From positions 1 through 8,962 of the forward strand of contig CAIYQS010000138.1 of assembly GCA_903928395.1 (NCBI GenBank): a stretch of DNA of 8,962 nt, read 5' to 3'. The notes under the pieces are model-generated. The model searched no databases, was not told the origin of the DNA, and worked only from the letters and a program-made list of their open reading frames with translations. Positions 1 through 5,610 of this stretch are shown here, one piece after another. Within the stretch, counting starts at the first letter, position 1. Every line of letters starts with the position of its first letter. The DNA is from an uncultured Actinomycetes bacterium (lineage in GTDB: Bacteria; Actinomycetota; Actinomycetes; Nanopelagicales; Nanopelagicaceae). The position numbers were made by a program, and so were the translations under genes.

Positions 1-360
1 ATTTGGTTTGGTCCTAAGACCTTTTACCCAATTTGGTTAAAAGCAAAAGGGGTTTCCTCTGGACAACTCACCGAAAGCCAAAATAAACCCGCTATCTTGT
101 TTGGTGGAACGATCGTTGGCGTTCTAGTTCAAAGCCTCACTGTCGGACTCCTAGTCAACTCTCTCCAAAAGGGACATCCCAACTTCGGAATAGTCGATGG
201 GGCTGGAGTTGGTTTTGCGGTAGGTGTAGGAATTGGAATGTTTGCTTCCCTGAGCCATAGACTTTTTGGAGGCGAAAGCTTCAAAGTCTGGATAATCGAA
301 ACTGCGAACGACGCAATTAACTTAACAATTGCTGGAGCAATAATCGCGTCCTTCAACTAA
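1..360 (+). CDS. DUF1761 family membrane protein (5' end outside window)
   Basis: The frame is open from base 1 to the TAA at 358-360, giving 119 visible residues. The visible part begins with IWFGPKTFYPIWLKAKG, the hallmark first segment of DUF1761 proteins (small integral membrane proteins of unknown function). The rest is three hydrophobic glycine-rich stretches at about residues 31-53, 62-83 and 95-119, with a short polar hairpin around GHPNFG. A TTG at 97 is in frame, but starting there would cut away the conserved N-terminal motif, so the true start lies upstream of the window. The protein is probably complete at its C-terminus. Its neighbour on the other strand is convergent, so it is not part of the sugar operon. 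The family call is confident; the function is unknown. Confidence 0.85.
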   Translation: MWFGPKTFYPIWLKAKGVSSGQLTESQNKPAILFGGTIVGVLVQSLTVGLLVNSLQKGHPNFGIVDGAGVGFAVGVGIGMFASLSHRLFGGESFKVWIIETANDAINLTIAGAIIASFN

Positions 361-434
361 AGGTACTTCTCGATCCCCTAGATTCAAAAAAACTTTCATT
401 CTCGACGTTGATACTTGAATCGATGATGTCCCGC

Positions 435-767
435 TTAGCCAAGGAGTGGGCGGAGTTCAACCTTTCGGTTGCAGGCTTCGGACCCCTCAAAAGCGAGAGA
501 TCGAGCGACCTCAATATCTCCAGCCTCAATAAGCCAAAAACCGCTGAAATTTTCCTTAGCACTAAATAGTGGTGCGTGAGTCTCCAAATTCCTTCCCGCA
601 CGATTATCTATGACGTTAGCTTCAGATGGTGATGCTAAGCCACCGGCAAATATCCAGTTACCGTTGGCTTGTAATTTCGCATTAAAAACGTCGATAGCTT
701 TCATCTCTTGCGGGGTTCCTGAACCAGTTAAATCATCAATGACGAAAATAATGAATCGTTTACTCAT
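435..767 (-). CDS. YciI-like (YCII domain) protein
   Basis: A 110-residue protein with the ferredoxin-like alpha/beta layout of the YCII family. It has an N-terminal strand RFIIFVIDD, a central NWIFAGGL motif (about 37-44), a segment APLFSAKENFSGFWLIEAGD (65-84) equivalent to the family's GPFxExKExLxGFyliEa region, and the final strand KVELRPLL (102-109). Family members are small homodimeric putative enzymes, often linked to dehydratase or hydrolase chemistry; most have no proven reaction. It lies 29 nt downstream of the zinc dehydrogenase and could be co-transcribed. However, the ATG has no Shine-Dalgarno and a TATTAT box sits at exactly the distance expected for a leaderless transcript. The alanine in APLF, where GPF is usual, is a minor divergence. 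Family call good, role unknown. Confidence 0.82.
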   Translation of the reverse strand: MSKRFIIFVIDDLTGSGTPQEMKAIDVFNAKLQANGNWIFAGGLASPSEANVIDNRAGRNLETHAPLFSAKENFSGFWLIEAGDIEVARSLAFEGSEACNRKVELRPLLG

Positions 768-773
768 AACAGA

Positions 774-779
774 ATAATA
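774..779 (-). promoter_or_regulatory. Possible -10 box for a leaderless YciI-like transcript
   Basis: On the minus strand TATTAT (5 of 6 to TATAAT) occupies -12 to -7 relative to the A of the ATG at 767. No Shine-Dalgarno is present. That spacing would start the mRNA at the initiation codon. No convincing -35 box is seen, so this is tentative. Confidence 0.35.
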
Positions 780-796
780 AACTAGAAATGGACAGT

Positions 797-1819
797 TCAG
801 GGAATGATTACAATTTTATGTCTTGATGGATCGGTTCGCTGAACATCCAATGCTTTCTGATACTCCTCTAACTTGAATCGGTGAGTAATGATTCCATTTG
901 TTTTAGCTCTGCCAGAGCGCAAGACCGATACCGCGGCCGGAAATGACTCGATCTCGGCGAAGGAACCTTTAATTGTAAGTTCACGCCTAAAAATTTCGTA
1001 GGGAGAAATTGATACTCGGTCGTTTTCATCTCCTACTCCGTAGAGAAGGACAGTCCCGCCAAAGCGCACCAATTCAAACAATGATTGGCACACGTTGACA
1101 TCACCAGTGGCATCGACGACGATATCGAAGCCTTCTCCACCACTCATCGCGTAGAGCGCTTTAATATCGCCTGATAAATCTTGCGGATTCATTTTATATG
1201 TCGAATCAATTCCAAATTTTGTGGCTAAATCTAGTTTGAATTGAGTGCGAGCGGCTACCGTAACATGACTTGAACCACTAGAAGCAATCACTTGCGCCAG
1301 GAGTAGTCCCGTCGGTCCTGCACCAATAACAAGAGCTGAACTTCCTGGCCGGGGATCCAACACATCAACACCGTGCATCACGCACGATGTTGGCTCAGTA
1401 AAAACTGCAACATCGGGATCCAATCCTTCCACGGAAAAAACTTGGGCGCATGGTGCCACAAGATATTCGGCAAATGCGCCTGGCATATTTGATCCCATGC
1501 CTTTAATTTCAGGGCAAAGCAATCTCCTGCCGGCGCGGCAAAAAGAGCAGGTGCCACAGCTGGAATTCGGATTTACGGTTACTTGTTCTCCAAGTGAAAA
1601 TCCAGTTACCCCTTTTCCCAGTTGATCTACAATTCCAACCGTTTCATGCCCGGGAATAAATGGAAACGTCGCCATAAACTGACCTTCATGTAAGTGCAAA
1701 TCGGTACCACAGACTCCGGTTTGAAGCACTTTAATACGAATTTCTCCAGCGCCGGCTTCAGGAGTTGGAACTTCCTTTATTGAAAAGACTCTTGGAGCCT
1801 CATAAACAACTGCGCGCAT
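797..1819 (-). CDS. Zinc-dependent medium-chain alcohol/polyol dehydrogenase
   Basis: A 340-residue MDR-superfamily dehydrogenase of the threonine/sorbitol dehydrogenase type that oxidises a secondary alcohol of a sugar or polyol, or reduces the ketone. Catalytic zinc residues are visible: C37 (GVCGTD), H58-E59 (PGHE) and E142 (EPTSC). The structural zinc site is C88, C91, C94 and C102. The Rossmann motif GAGPTG is at 166-171. The second strand ends in ALA-ARG-THR (190-192) rather than an acidic residue, which suggests NADP(H). I chose the ATG at 1819 over an in-frame TTG at 1840 because AAGGGG lies 7 nt upstream of it and MRAVVYEAP is the usual family N-terminus. The gene lies 45 nt after the DeoR gene, probably as a distal operon member. 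Family certain, substrate unknown. Confidence 0.93.
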   Translation of the reverse strand: MRAVVYEAPRVFSIKEVPTPEAGAGEIRIKVLQTGVCGTDLHLHEGQFMATFPFIPGHETVGIVDQLGKGVTGFSLGEQVTVNPNSSCGTCSFCRAGRRLLCPEIKGMGSNMPGAFAEYLVAPCAQVFSVEGLDPDVAVFTEPTSCVMHGVDVLDPRPGSSALVIGAGPTGLLLAQVIASSGSSHVTVAARTQFKLDLATKFGIDSTYKMNPQDLSGDIKALYAMSGGEGFDIVVDATGDVNVCQSLFELVRFGGTVLLYGVGDENDRVSISPYEIFRRELTIKGSFAEIESFPAAVSVLRSGRAKTNGIITHRFKLEEYQKALDVQRTDPSRHKIVIIP

Positions 1820-1826
1820 TCCTTTT

Positions 1827-1832
1827 CCCCTT
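1827..1832 (-). promoter_or_regulatory. Shine-Dalgarno that sets the dehydrogenase start
   Basis: AAGGGG on the minus strand, 7 nt before the ATG at 1819. It lies inside the TTG-initiated alternative and therefore favours the shorter 340-residue protein. Confidence 0.65.
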
Positions 1833-1864
1833 ACTGTCAATTTTCCCTTGCGTTAAAAAGTGAA

Positions 1865-2689
1865 CTAGTTCTTTGATCTTGCTATGAGTAACTCGACCCC
1901 CGAATCCTTCGTAATCTTTTTTAAGTAATCATTACTTTTCTCGGTGACGATTGTTGTCACTTCAGTAATTTCACATACTTTCGCGAAATCGGTGGCACCA
2001 ACTTTCGAGGCATCCATGGGTACTACTACCTTTTGAGCTCCACGAATTGCAGCGATTTTTACTTGAGCTTCGGTTAAATCTGCAGCGGTGAATACGCCGG
2101 AAGTGAATCCAGTTACCCCAATGAATGCGATATTTACCTTAAATAAAGTAAGATTTTCCACGGTCAGCGGTCCGACAAAGCATGCCCCGGTGGGTCGATA
2201 CGTCCCACCTAAAACGGTATGGCGAATTCCAGCTATTTCTGAGAGAGTTTGCGCAACGGGAACGGCATTAGTGAGCACGTTGACATTGCGCGGTTCAGAA
2301 GTTGCTATAAGTTGATCTCGCAATATTTCAGCAATTCTTAACGACGTACTTCCAGCGTCGAGAAAGATCCCGTCTCCGGCTTGAATCATGCCGACGCACG
2401 CTTTCGCTATTGCAGTTTTTGCCTGCGCATTTCTAGAAATTCGCACCGGTAATTCCGGCTCAATTTGGGCCCGAAGTGCAATTGCACCTCCATGAGTTCG
2501 GATAAGTTTTCCAGAGTTTGCTAGATCAACTATGTCGCGCCTAATCGTTGGTTCGGCAAATCCAAGCAGTTCTACAAGCTCGGCATTTATTACCCTTCCG
2601 TTTTCAGCTAAAATCGCAAGAATTTTCTGCTGCCTTTCTTCGGCAAATAACGGAGTTTTCTCCAGGGCCATTTTCAATTTGGTATTCAT
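1865..2689 (-). CDS. DeoR-family transcriptional repressor
   Basis: A 274-residue regulator. Residues 15-70 form the DeoR winged helix-turn-helix: ERQQKILAIL, then the recognition region FAEPTIRRDIVDL, then the wing GKLIRTHGGAI. Residues 85-245 form the DeoRC (ISOCOT-fold) sensor, with DAGSTS (111-116), LTNAVPVA (139-146), LGGTYRPTG (160-168) and GVTGFTSGVF (191-200), the loops that in this family bind a phosphorylated sugar. The ATG overlaps the TGA of the TIM-barrel gene by 4 nt (ATGA), so the regulator is translated from the catabolic mRNA and is presumably autoregulated. The likely target is the inverted repeat in the divergent control region near 5577. The effector is inferred to be a sugar phosphate made by the kinase in the same operon. 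Family certain; target and effector are inferences. Confidence 0.94.
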   Translation of the reverse strand: MNTKLKMALEKTPLFAEERQQKILAILAENGRVINAELVELLGFAEPTIRRDIVDLANSGKLIRTHGGAIALRAQIEPELPVRISRNAQAKTAIAKACVGMIQAGDGIFLDAGSTSLRIAEILRDQLIATSEPRNVNVLTNAVPVAQTLSEIAGIRHTVLGGTYRPTGACFVGPLTVENLTLFKVNIAFIGVTGFTSGVFTAADLTEAQVKIAAIRGAQKVVVPMDASKVGATDFAKVCEITEVTTIVTEKSNDYLKKITKDSGVELLIARSKN

Positions 2690-3537
2690 GAACTCACTTT
2701 CGATTCATATTTTGAATACAGGGCTCTGAGAAATCCAGAGACACGTGTCGCATCCTCTGGGGCCAGATCTTGAGCAATAACTGGCACTCTATTGGGAAGT
2801 TGAGAGTGAAGCTTCATAACTAGTTCATAATCCATTCCACCCAATCCCACCGCCGCAAACCCGCTTGTAACTACGTCCTTTGCGTGCAGAGCTCCGATAT
2901 GAGGACCCAACACCTCAAATGCTTCTCGCAAGATATCCTCTTGTTTATGCAAAGTTGATGGAGTAAGCAGATTTGCTGGATCCATCACAATCGATAAAAA
3001 CTGAGAATCTTTCCCTAGTTCATTCAATAATCTTTTGGCTTTTGAGGCATCTGAAACAACATTGCCAGGTTCAGGCTCGATGCCCAATTTCACTCCATAT
3101 GTCTCCGCAGATGGGATCAACTGATCTAAAGTCTTTCGAAGCAGGGTCCAAGATTCTTCGTTCGAATTATCGGGGTGGTGTACCCACATATTCTCTGGAT
3201 TACGAGTTCCGGTGCACAAGGTAACGGAGGCCGCTTCCATATCCGCCGCGCGTTTTATGTTCGCAATACAACCGAGAATTCCCTGGTTCCTGCGAGCGTC
3301 ATTTGGATCAATACAGTTAAACGTTCCTGATAATCCCCAGATCGAAACTCCGTGTGATCGAAAAGCGAGCTTTATCGAGCGAGCCTCCTCTTGGGTAAGT
3401 GTCAGGTCTAGAGTTAATCTCCCAATTGCGGAAAGATTTAGCTGTGTCACTTCAAAACCACTACTGCTGATTTGGGCGGCTAACGCTTCCGGGGTACTGA
3501 TTGGAAAGGTACGAGCAAAAATACCGATATGGCTCAT
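2686..3537 (-). CDS. Xylose-isomerase-like TIM-barrel sugar isomerase/epimerase or lyase
   Basis: A 283-residue AP-endonuclease-2 / sugar phosphate isomerase family protein. TIM-barrel strands carry the usual metal positions: E154 (GIEPEP), D186 (VMDPANL) and H218 (ALHAKD). The fourth ligand, normally Glu on the last strand, reads Gln256 (VIAQDL), with Asp257 next to it. Relatives epimerise or isomerise ketoses (tagatose 3-epimerase, hydroxypyruvate isomerase) or eliminate from 3-keto-glycosides. I chose the ATG at 3537 because it overlaps the preceding TGA by 4 nt (ATGA) and SHIGIFARTF is the natural first strand; a TTG at 3549 would add four residues. It lies between the Gfo/Idh and DeoR genes in a tightly coupled operon. 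The fold is confident; the reaction is not determined and the incomplete metal set is notable. Confidence 0.88.
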   Translation of the reverse strand: MSHIGIFARTFPISTPEALAAQISSSGFEVTQLNLSAIGRLTLDLTLTQEEARSIKLAFRSHGVSIWGLSGTFNCIDPNDARRNQGILGCIANIKRAADMEAASVTLCTGTRNPENMWVHHPDNSNEESWTLLRKTLDQLIPSAETYGVKLGIEPEPGNVVSDASKAKRLLNELGKDSQFLSIVMDPANLLTPSTLHKQEDILREAFEVLGPHIGALHAKDVVTSGFAAVGLGGMDYELVMKLHSQLPNRVPVIAQDLAPEDATRVSGFLRALYSKYESKVSS

Positions 3538-4574
3538 AAGGCAATCCAACTACCCTGCGAGGCAATCGAACGCTCTACTCCGGAGATCAAAGATAAGGCT
3601 TTTAAGCCGTCCGTTGGACCTGGGTTTGCTGGGATGCCCGTTGAAATGGAGCGGGCAAAAGCCTGAAGTTGTCGCTTGTAGGCGCTGCCGTCGCCGAGTA
3701 CTGGGTGCGTGGATTCTCCCGTTTCCTCAATAAATACCTGGACATCACTTGCTCGAAGTGAAACCGGGAAGTGCGTGCGCAGACTTACATGTCCTCGCTC
3801 ACCATAAATCTCGGCACCCTCAGACCACTCAGAATGTACATTGGACGTAATCTCAAAACTGGCCAGACCACCCTGTTGAAGTTTTAACATTCCATGCCAT
3901 GAGTAATCACTTGCAAGAGATGTCATCTGAGCAGAAAGTTCGTTTACTTCACCAAGAAGATATCTAATCCCGTCAAAGACATGTGCACCGTGGGTATTCA
4001 AAAGATATTTTTCCCGATTGGATTTAATTTCATTTTCTTTTATTCGAACGTCCGTGTCCACAACCATGGCAGGAAAATATGTAGCTTCAGTGGGTGGACG
4101 TAACTCTGACATAACTCGATACCAAATCGAGGCAGAGAGCACTCTGCCTATCTTTTCATCGATTGCCGCTTTGGCGTACTCAACGCCAGCGTCATGCCGC
4201 TTCATTGCCCCGACTTGTAAGACTCGCTTTGTTTGATCTGCCAAGCGAACAAGCGGTTCAGCTTGCTCCACCGAAAGCGCTATTGGCTTCTCGACGAAAA
4301 CATGCTTCCCTGCTGTTAGGCAAAGAGTTGCAAGTTCGGCATGAAATCTATCTGGAGTAGCGATCAATATCGCTTCCGCGCCTGAATTTTCGATCAACTC
4401 CATTGCCTCGATAAAAGGTTTGATCTGATACTTCGCTGAAACACCTTCGAGCAGAATCCTAGAAGGATCGTGAATTCCAACCACACTAAATTCTTCGAGT
4501 TTTGCTAAAGAGGGTAAATGTGCAGATTGCGCAATTCTCCCAGCACCTAGAATGCCCAATTTTATCGGCTTCAC
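3534..4574 (-). CDS. Gfo/Idh/MocA-family sugar/inositol oxidoreductase
   Basis: A 346-residue NAD(P)-dependent oxidoreductase. The Rossmann motif GILGAGRIA is at 7-15, the family's catalytic-lysine motif EKP at 95-97, and the C-terminal domain has the histidine motif NTHGAHVFD at 193-201, with H198 the likely catalytic histidine and D201 conserved. In many relatives this region reads DxGxH; here residue 194 is Thr. Members oxidise ring hydroxyls of inositols, sugars or glycosides, often at C3. The GTG start at 4574 overlaps the kinase TGA by 4 nt (GTGA) and has AGGAG seven nt upstream. The 3' end overlaps the TIM-barrel ATG by 4 nt. Gfo/Idh next to a xylose-isomerase-like TIM barrel is a recurring catabolic pair. 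Family certain, substrate unknown. Confidence 0.93.
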   Translation of the reverse strand: MKPIKLGILGAGRIAQSAHLPSLAKLEEFSVVGIHDPSRILLEGVSAKYQIKPFIEAMELIENSGAEAILIATPDRFHAELATLCLTAGKHVFVEKPIALSVEQAEPLVRLADQTKRVLQVGAMKRHDAGVEYAKAAIDEKIGRVLSASIWYRVMSELRPPTEATYFPAMVVDTDVRIKENEIKSNREKYLLNTHGAHVFDGIRYLLGEVNELSAQMTSLASDYSWHGMLKLQQGGLASFEITSNVHSEWSEGAEIYGERGHVSLRTHFPVSLRASDVQVFIEETGESTHPVLGDGSAYKRQLQAFARSISTGIPANPGPTDGLKALSLISGVERSIASQGSWIAL

Positions 4575-5518
4575 AATTTCTCTCCTAACATGTTCAACGC
4601 TAAATCTGCCGACCCAAGAACTCCTGCCTTATTTCCTATTGATGCCAAGTAAGTTTGTGGGACTATTTTTGATGGACCCATCGAAATGTTCTTTTCCATT
4701 TCGTTTCGAATCAATGTTAAGAGTGGCTCACCAAGTTCACTCACTCCGCCACCGATGATTAAAGTGTCATGATCTAGAACTCGGGCTAGGAGTTTGGATG
4801 CGCGCGCAATTGCTACAGCGGCGGGTATCAAGATGGCCAAAGCTTCGGTAGGTGACTTAATCGATCTGACAATGTCACTGCTACCAATTTCCTCGATGCT
4901 GATTTGAGGATTCGATAACAAATATGGAAAATCTTGGGGATTCTCTCGAGCTAATTCGCGAGCACGTTGAACGATCGCGGTACCACTTGCCACTGTCGAT
5001 AGACAACCAGTATCCCCACACACACATTCAAGACCATTGTCTGTGACGGTGATATGCCCTAACTCCCCAGCTAAACCATGTGAGCCAGTTACTAGTTCAC
5101 CATTTCGAATAATTCCGCCGCCTACATCTGTCCCTAACGTAAATCCCACTATCGTTCCGGTTGGTCGACCTAGAAATATGTACTCGGCCCAAATAGCGGC
5201 ATCGGCGTCATTTGAAACAGTCACTGGTATGCCAACTAGATTCTCCAAATCACGTCGCAAATATTTCTGATCGAAACCTAGATTGGCACTGCGCAGTATT
5301 AACTCTCGGTCTTTAGAAAGCCATGCAGCTATCCCTACCCCAACTACGCCAATTGAATTCTCTGCCTCATAACTTGAAATAATCGCGGCAAGGGCGCTGA
5401 GCAGTTCTTCATAACTCCCCTTTGCGCTGGACTCTTGCCGATACTGGGTGACTTCAGTGTCCTGGCAGATTGCGAAGGCAATTTTTGTTCCGCCAATATC
5501 TATGCCAAGAGCTTTCAC
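4571..5518 (-). CDS. ROK-family sugar kinase
   Basis: A 315-residue ROK kinase, which transfers phosphate from ATP to a hexose-like sugar. The phosphate loop DIGGTK is at 7-12, the substrate/catalytic pair N103-D104 in SNDADAA, and the glycine-rich LGTDVGGGI at 128-136 (the residue before VGGG is Asp131; Gly is common there). GELGH at 151-155 supplies E152 and zinc ligand H155, followed by the zinc cysteines C165, C167 and C172. The signature normally reads CxCGxxGCxE; here the last position is Ser174. In glucokinase-type ROK proteins that Glu contacts the sugar, so the substrate may not be glucose. No N-terminal helix-turn-helix is present, so it is a kinase and not a NagC/Mlc-type repressor. 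GTG start at 5518, AGGGGG 4 nt upstream. First gene of the operon, divergent from the epimerase. Confidence 0.93.
   Translation of the reverse strand: MKALGIDIGGTKIAFAICQDTEVTQYRQESSAKGSYEELLSALAAIISSYEAENSIGVVGVGIAAWLSKDRELILRSANLGFDQKYLRRDLENLVGIPVTVSNDADAAIWAEYIFLGRPTGTIVGFTLGTDVGGGIIRNGELVTGSHGLAGELGHITVTDNGLECVCGDTGCLSTVASGTAIVQRARELARENPQDFPYLLSNPQISIEEIGSSDIVRSIKSPTEALAILIPAAVAIARASKLLARVLDHDTLIIGGGVSELGEPLLTLIRNEMEKNISMGPSKIVPQTYLASIGNKAGVLGSADLALNMLGEKL
4580..4586 (-). promoter_or_regulatory. Shine-Dalgarno of the Gfo/Idh gene
   Basis: AGGAGAG on the minus strand, inside the 3' end of the kinase gene. The AGGAG core is 7 nt before the overlapping GTG start at 4574, which supports that non-ATG start. 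Confidence 0.65.
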
Positions 5519-5554
5519 GGAACCCCCTAAAAGGCAAGATTGTCATATCTGAGC

Positions 5555-5599
5555 GTACATGTTCGTTTATGGCTATACAAGGGTAAAACGATCACGTAC
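5555..5599. promoter_or_regulatory. Inverted-repeat operator in the divergent control region (candidate DeoR site)
   Basis: Left arm GTACATGTTCGTTT (5555-5568) and right arm AAACGATCACGTAC (5586-5599) are inverted repeats matching at 12 of 14 positions, separated by 17 bp and with arm centres 31 bp apart, about three helical turns. The core TGTTCGTTT / TGATCGTTT resembles the TTCG-containing half-sites bound by DeoR/GlpR-type repressors. The repeat lies between the divergent kinase and epimerase genes and overlaps the predicted epimerase promoter. Binding by the DeoR protein encoded in this operon is inferred. Confidence 0.68.
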
Positions 5600-5602
5600 A
5601 AT
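5574..5602 (+). promoter_or_regulatory. Predicted promoter of the epimerase gene (leaderless)
   Basis: A -35-like TATACA (5574-5579, 4 of 6 to TTGACA), 17-bp spacer, then TACAAT (5597-5602, 5 of 6 to TATAAT). The 7 bp after the -10 place the start of transcription at or next to the A of ATG 5610. There is no Shine-Dalgarno before that ATG. The -35 lies in the operator spacer and the -10 overlaps the right operator arm, so a bound repressor would block it. Confidence 0.55.
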
Positions 5603-5610
5603 CACGTTCA
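5591..5610. repeat. Tandem 10-bp repeat at the epimerase start
   Basis: ATCACGTACA (5591-5600) is followed directly by ATCACGTTCA (5601-5610), 9 of 10 identical. The first copy overlaps the right operator arm and the second runs into the ATG. A one-helical-turn period suggests a second regulator-binding element, though chance is possible for so short a repeat. Confidence 0.5.

Noticed and set aside
381..421. Inverted repeat GATTCAA (381-387) / TTGAATC (415-421) between convergent genes, with a T-run on the minus strand
   Set aside because: Only 7 bp of stem with a 27-nt loop, and the T-run lies at the inner edge of one arm instead of after the hairpin, so it does not make a credible terminator.
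3212..3733. 173-codon plus-strand open frame
   Set aside because: It lies antisense across the TIM-barrel and Gfo/Idh genes, both with clear family motifs; the translated product has no recognisable domain and an Arg/Ser/Leu-rich composition typical of a shadow frame.
5519..5580. Promoter of the kinase operon (TTGTAT at 5575-5580 with TACGCT at 5552-5557)
   Set aside because: The -10 matches only 3 of 6 positions and other choices lack a -35, so the exact minus-strand promoter cannot be named although one must lie here or use an atypical sequence.
5559..5609. N-terminal extension of the epimerase from ATG 5559
   Set aside because: No Shine-Dalgarno, the added 17 residues do not resemble the family, and the DNA is the operator/promoter region; ATG 5610 fits better.
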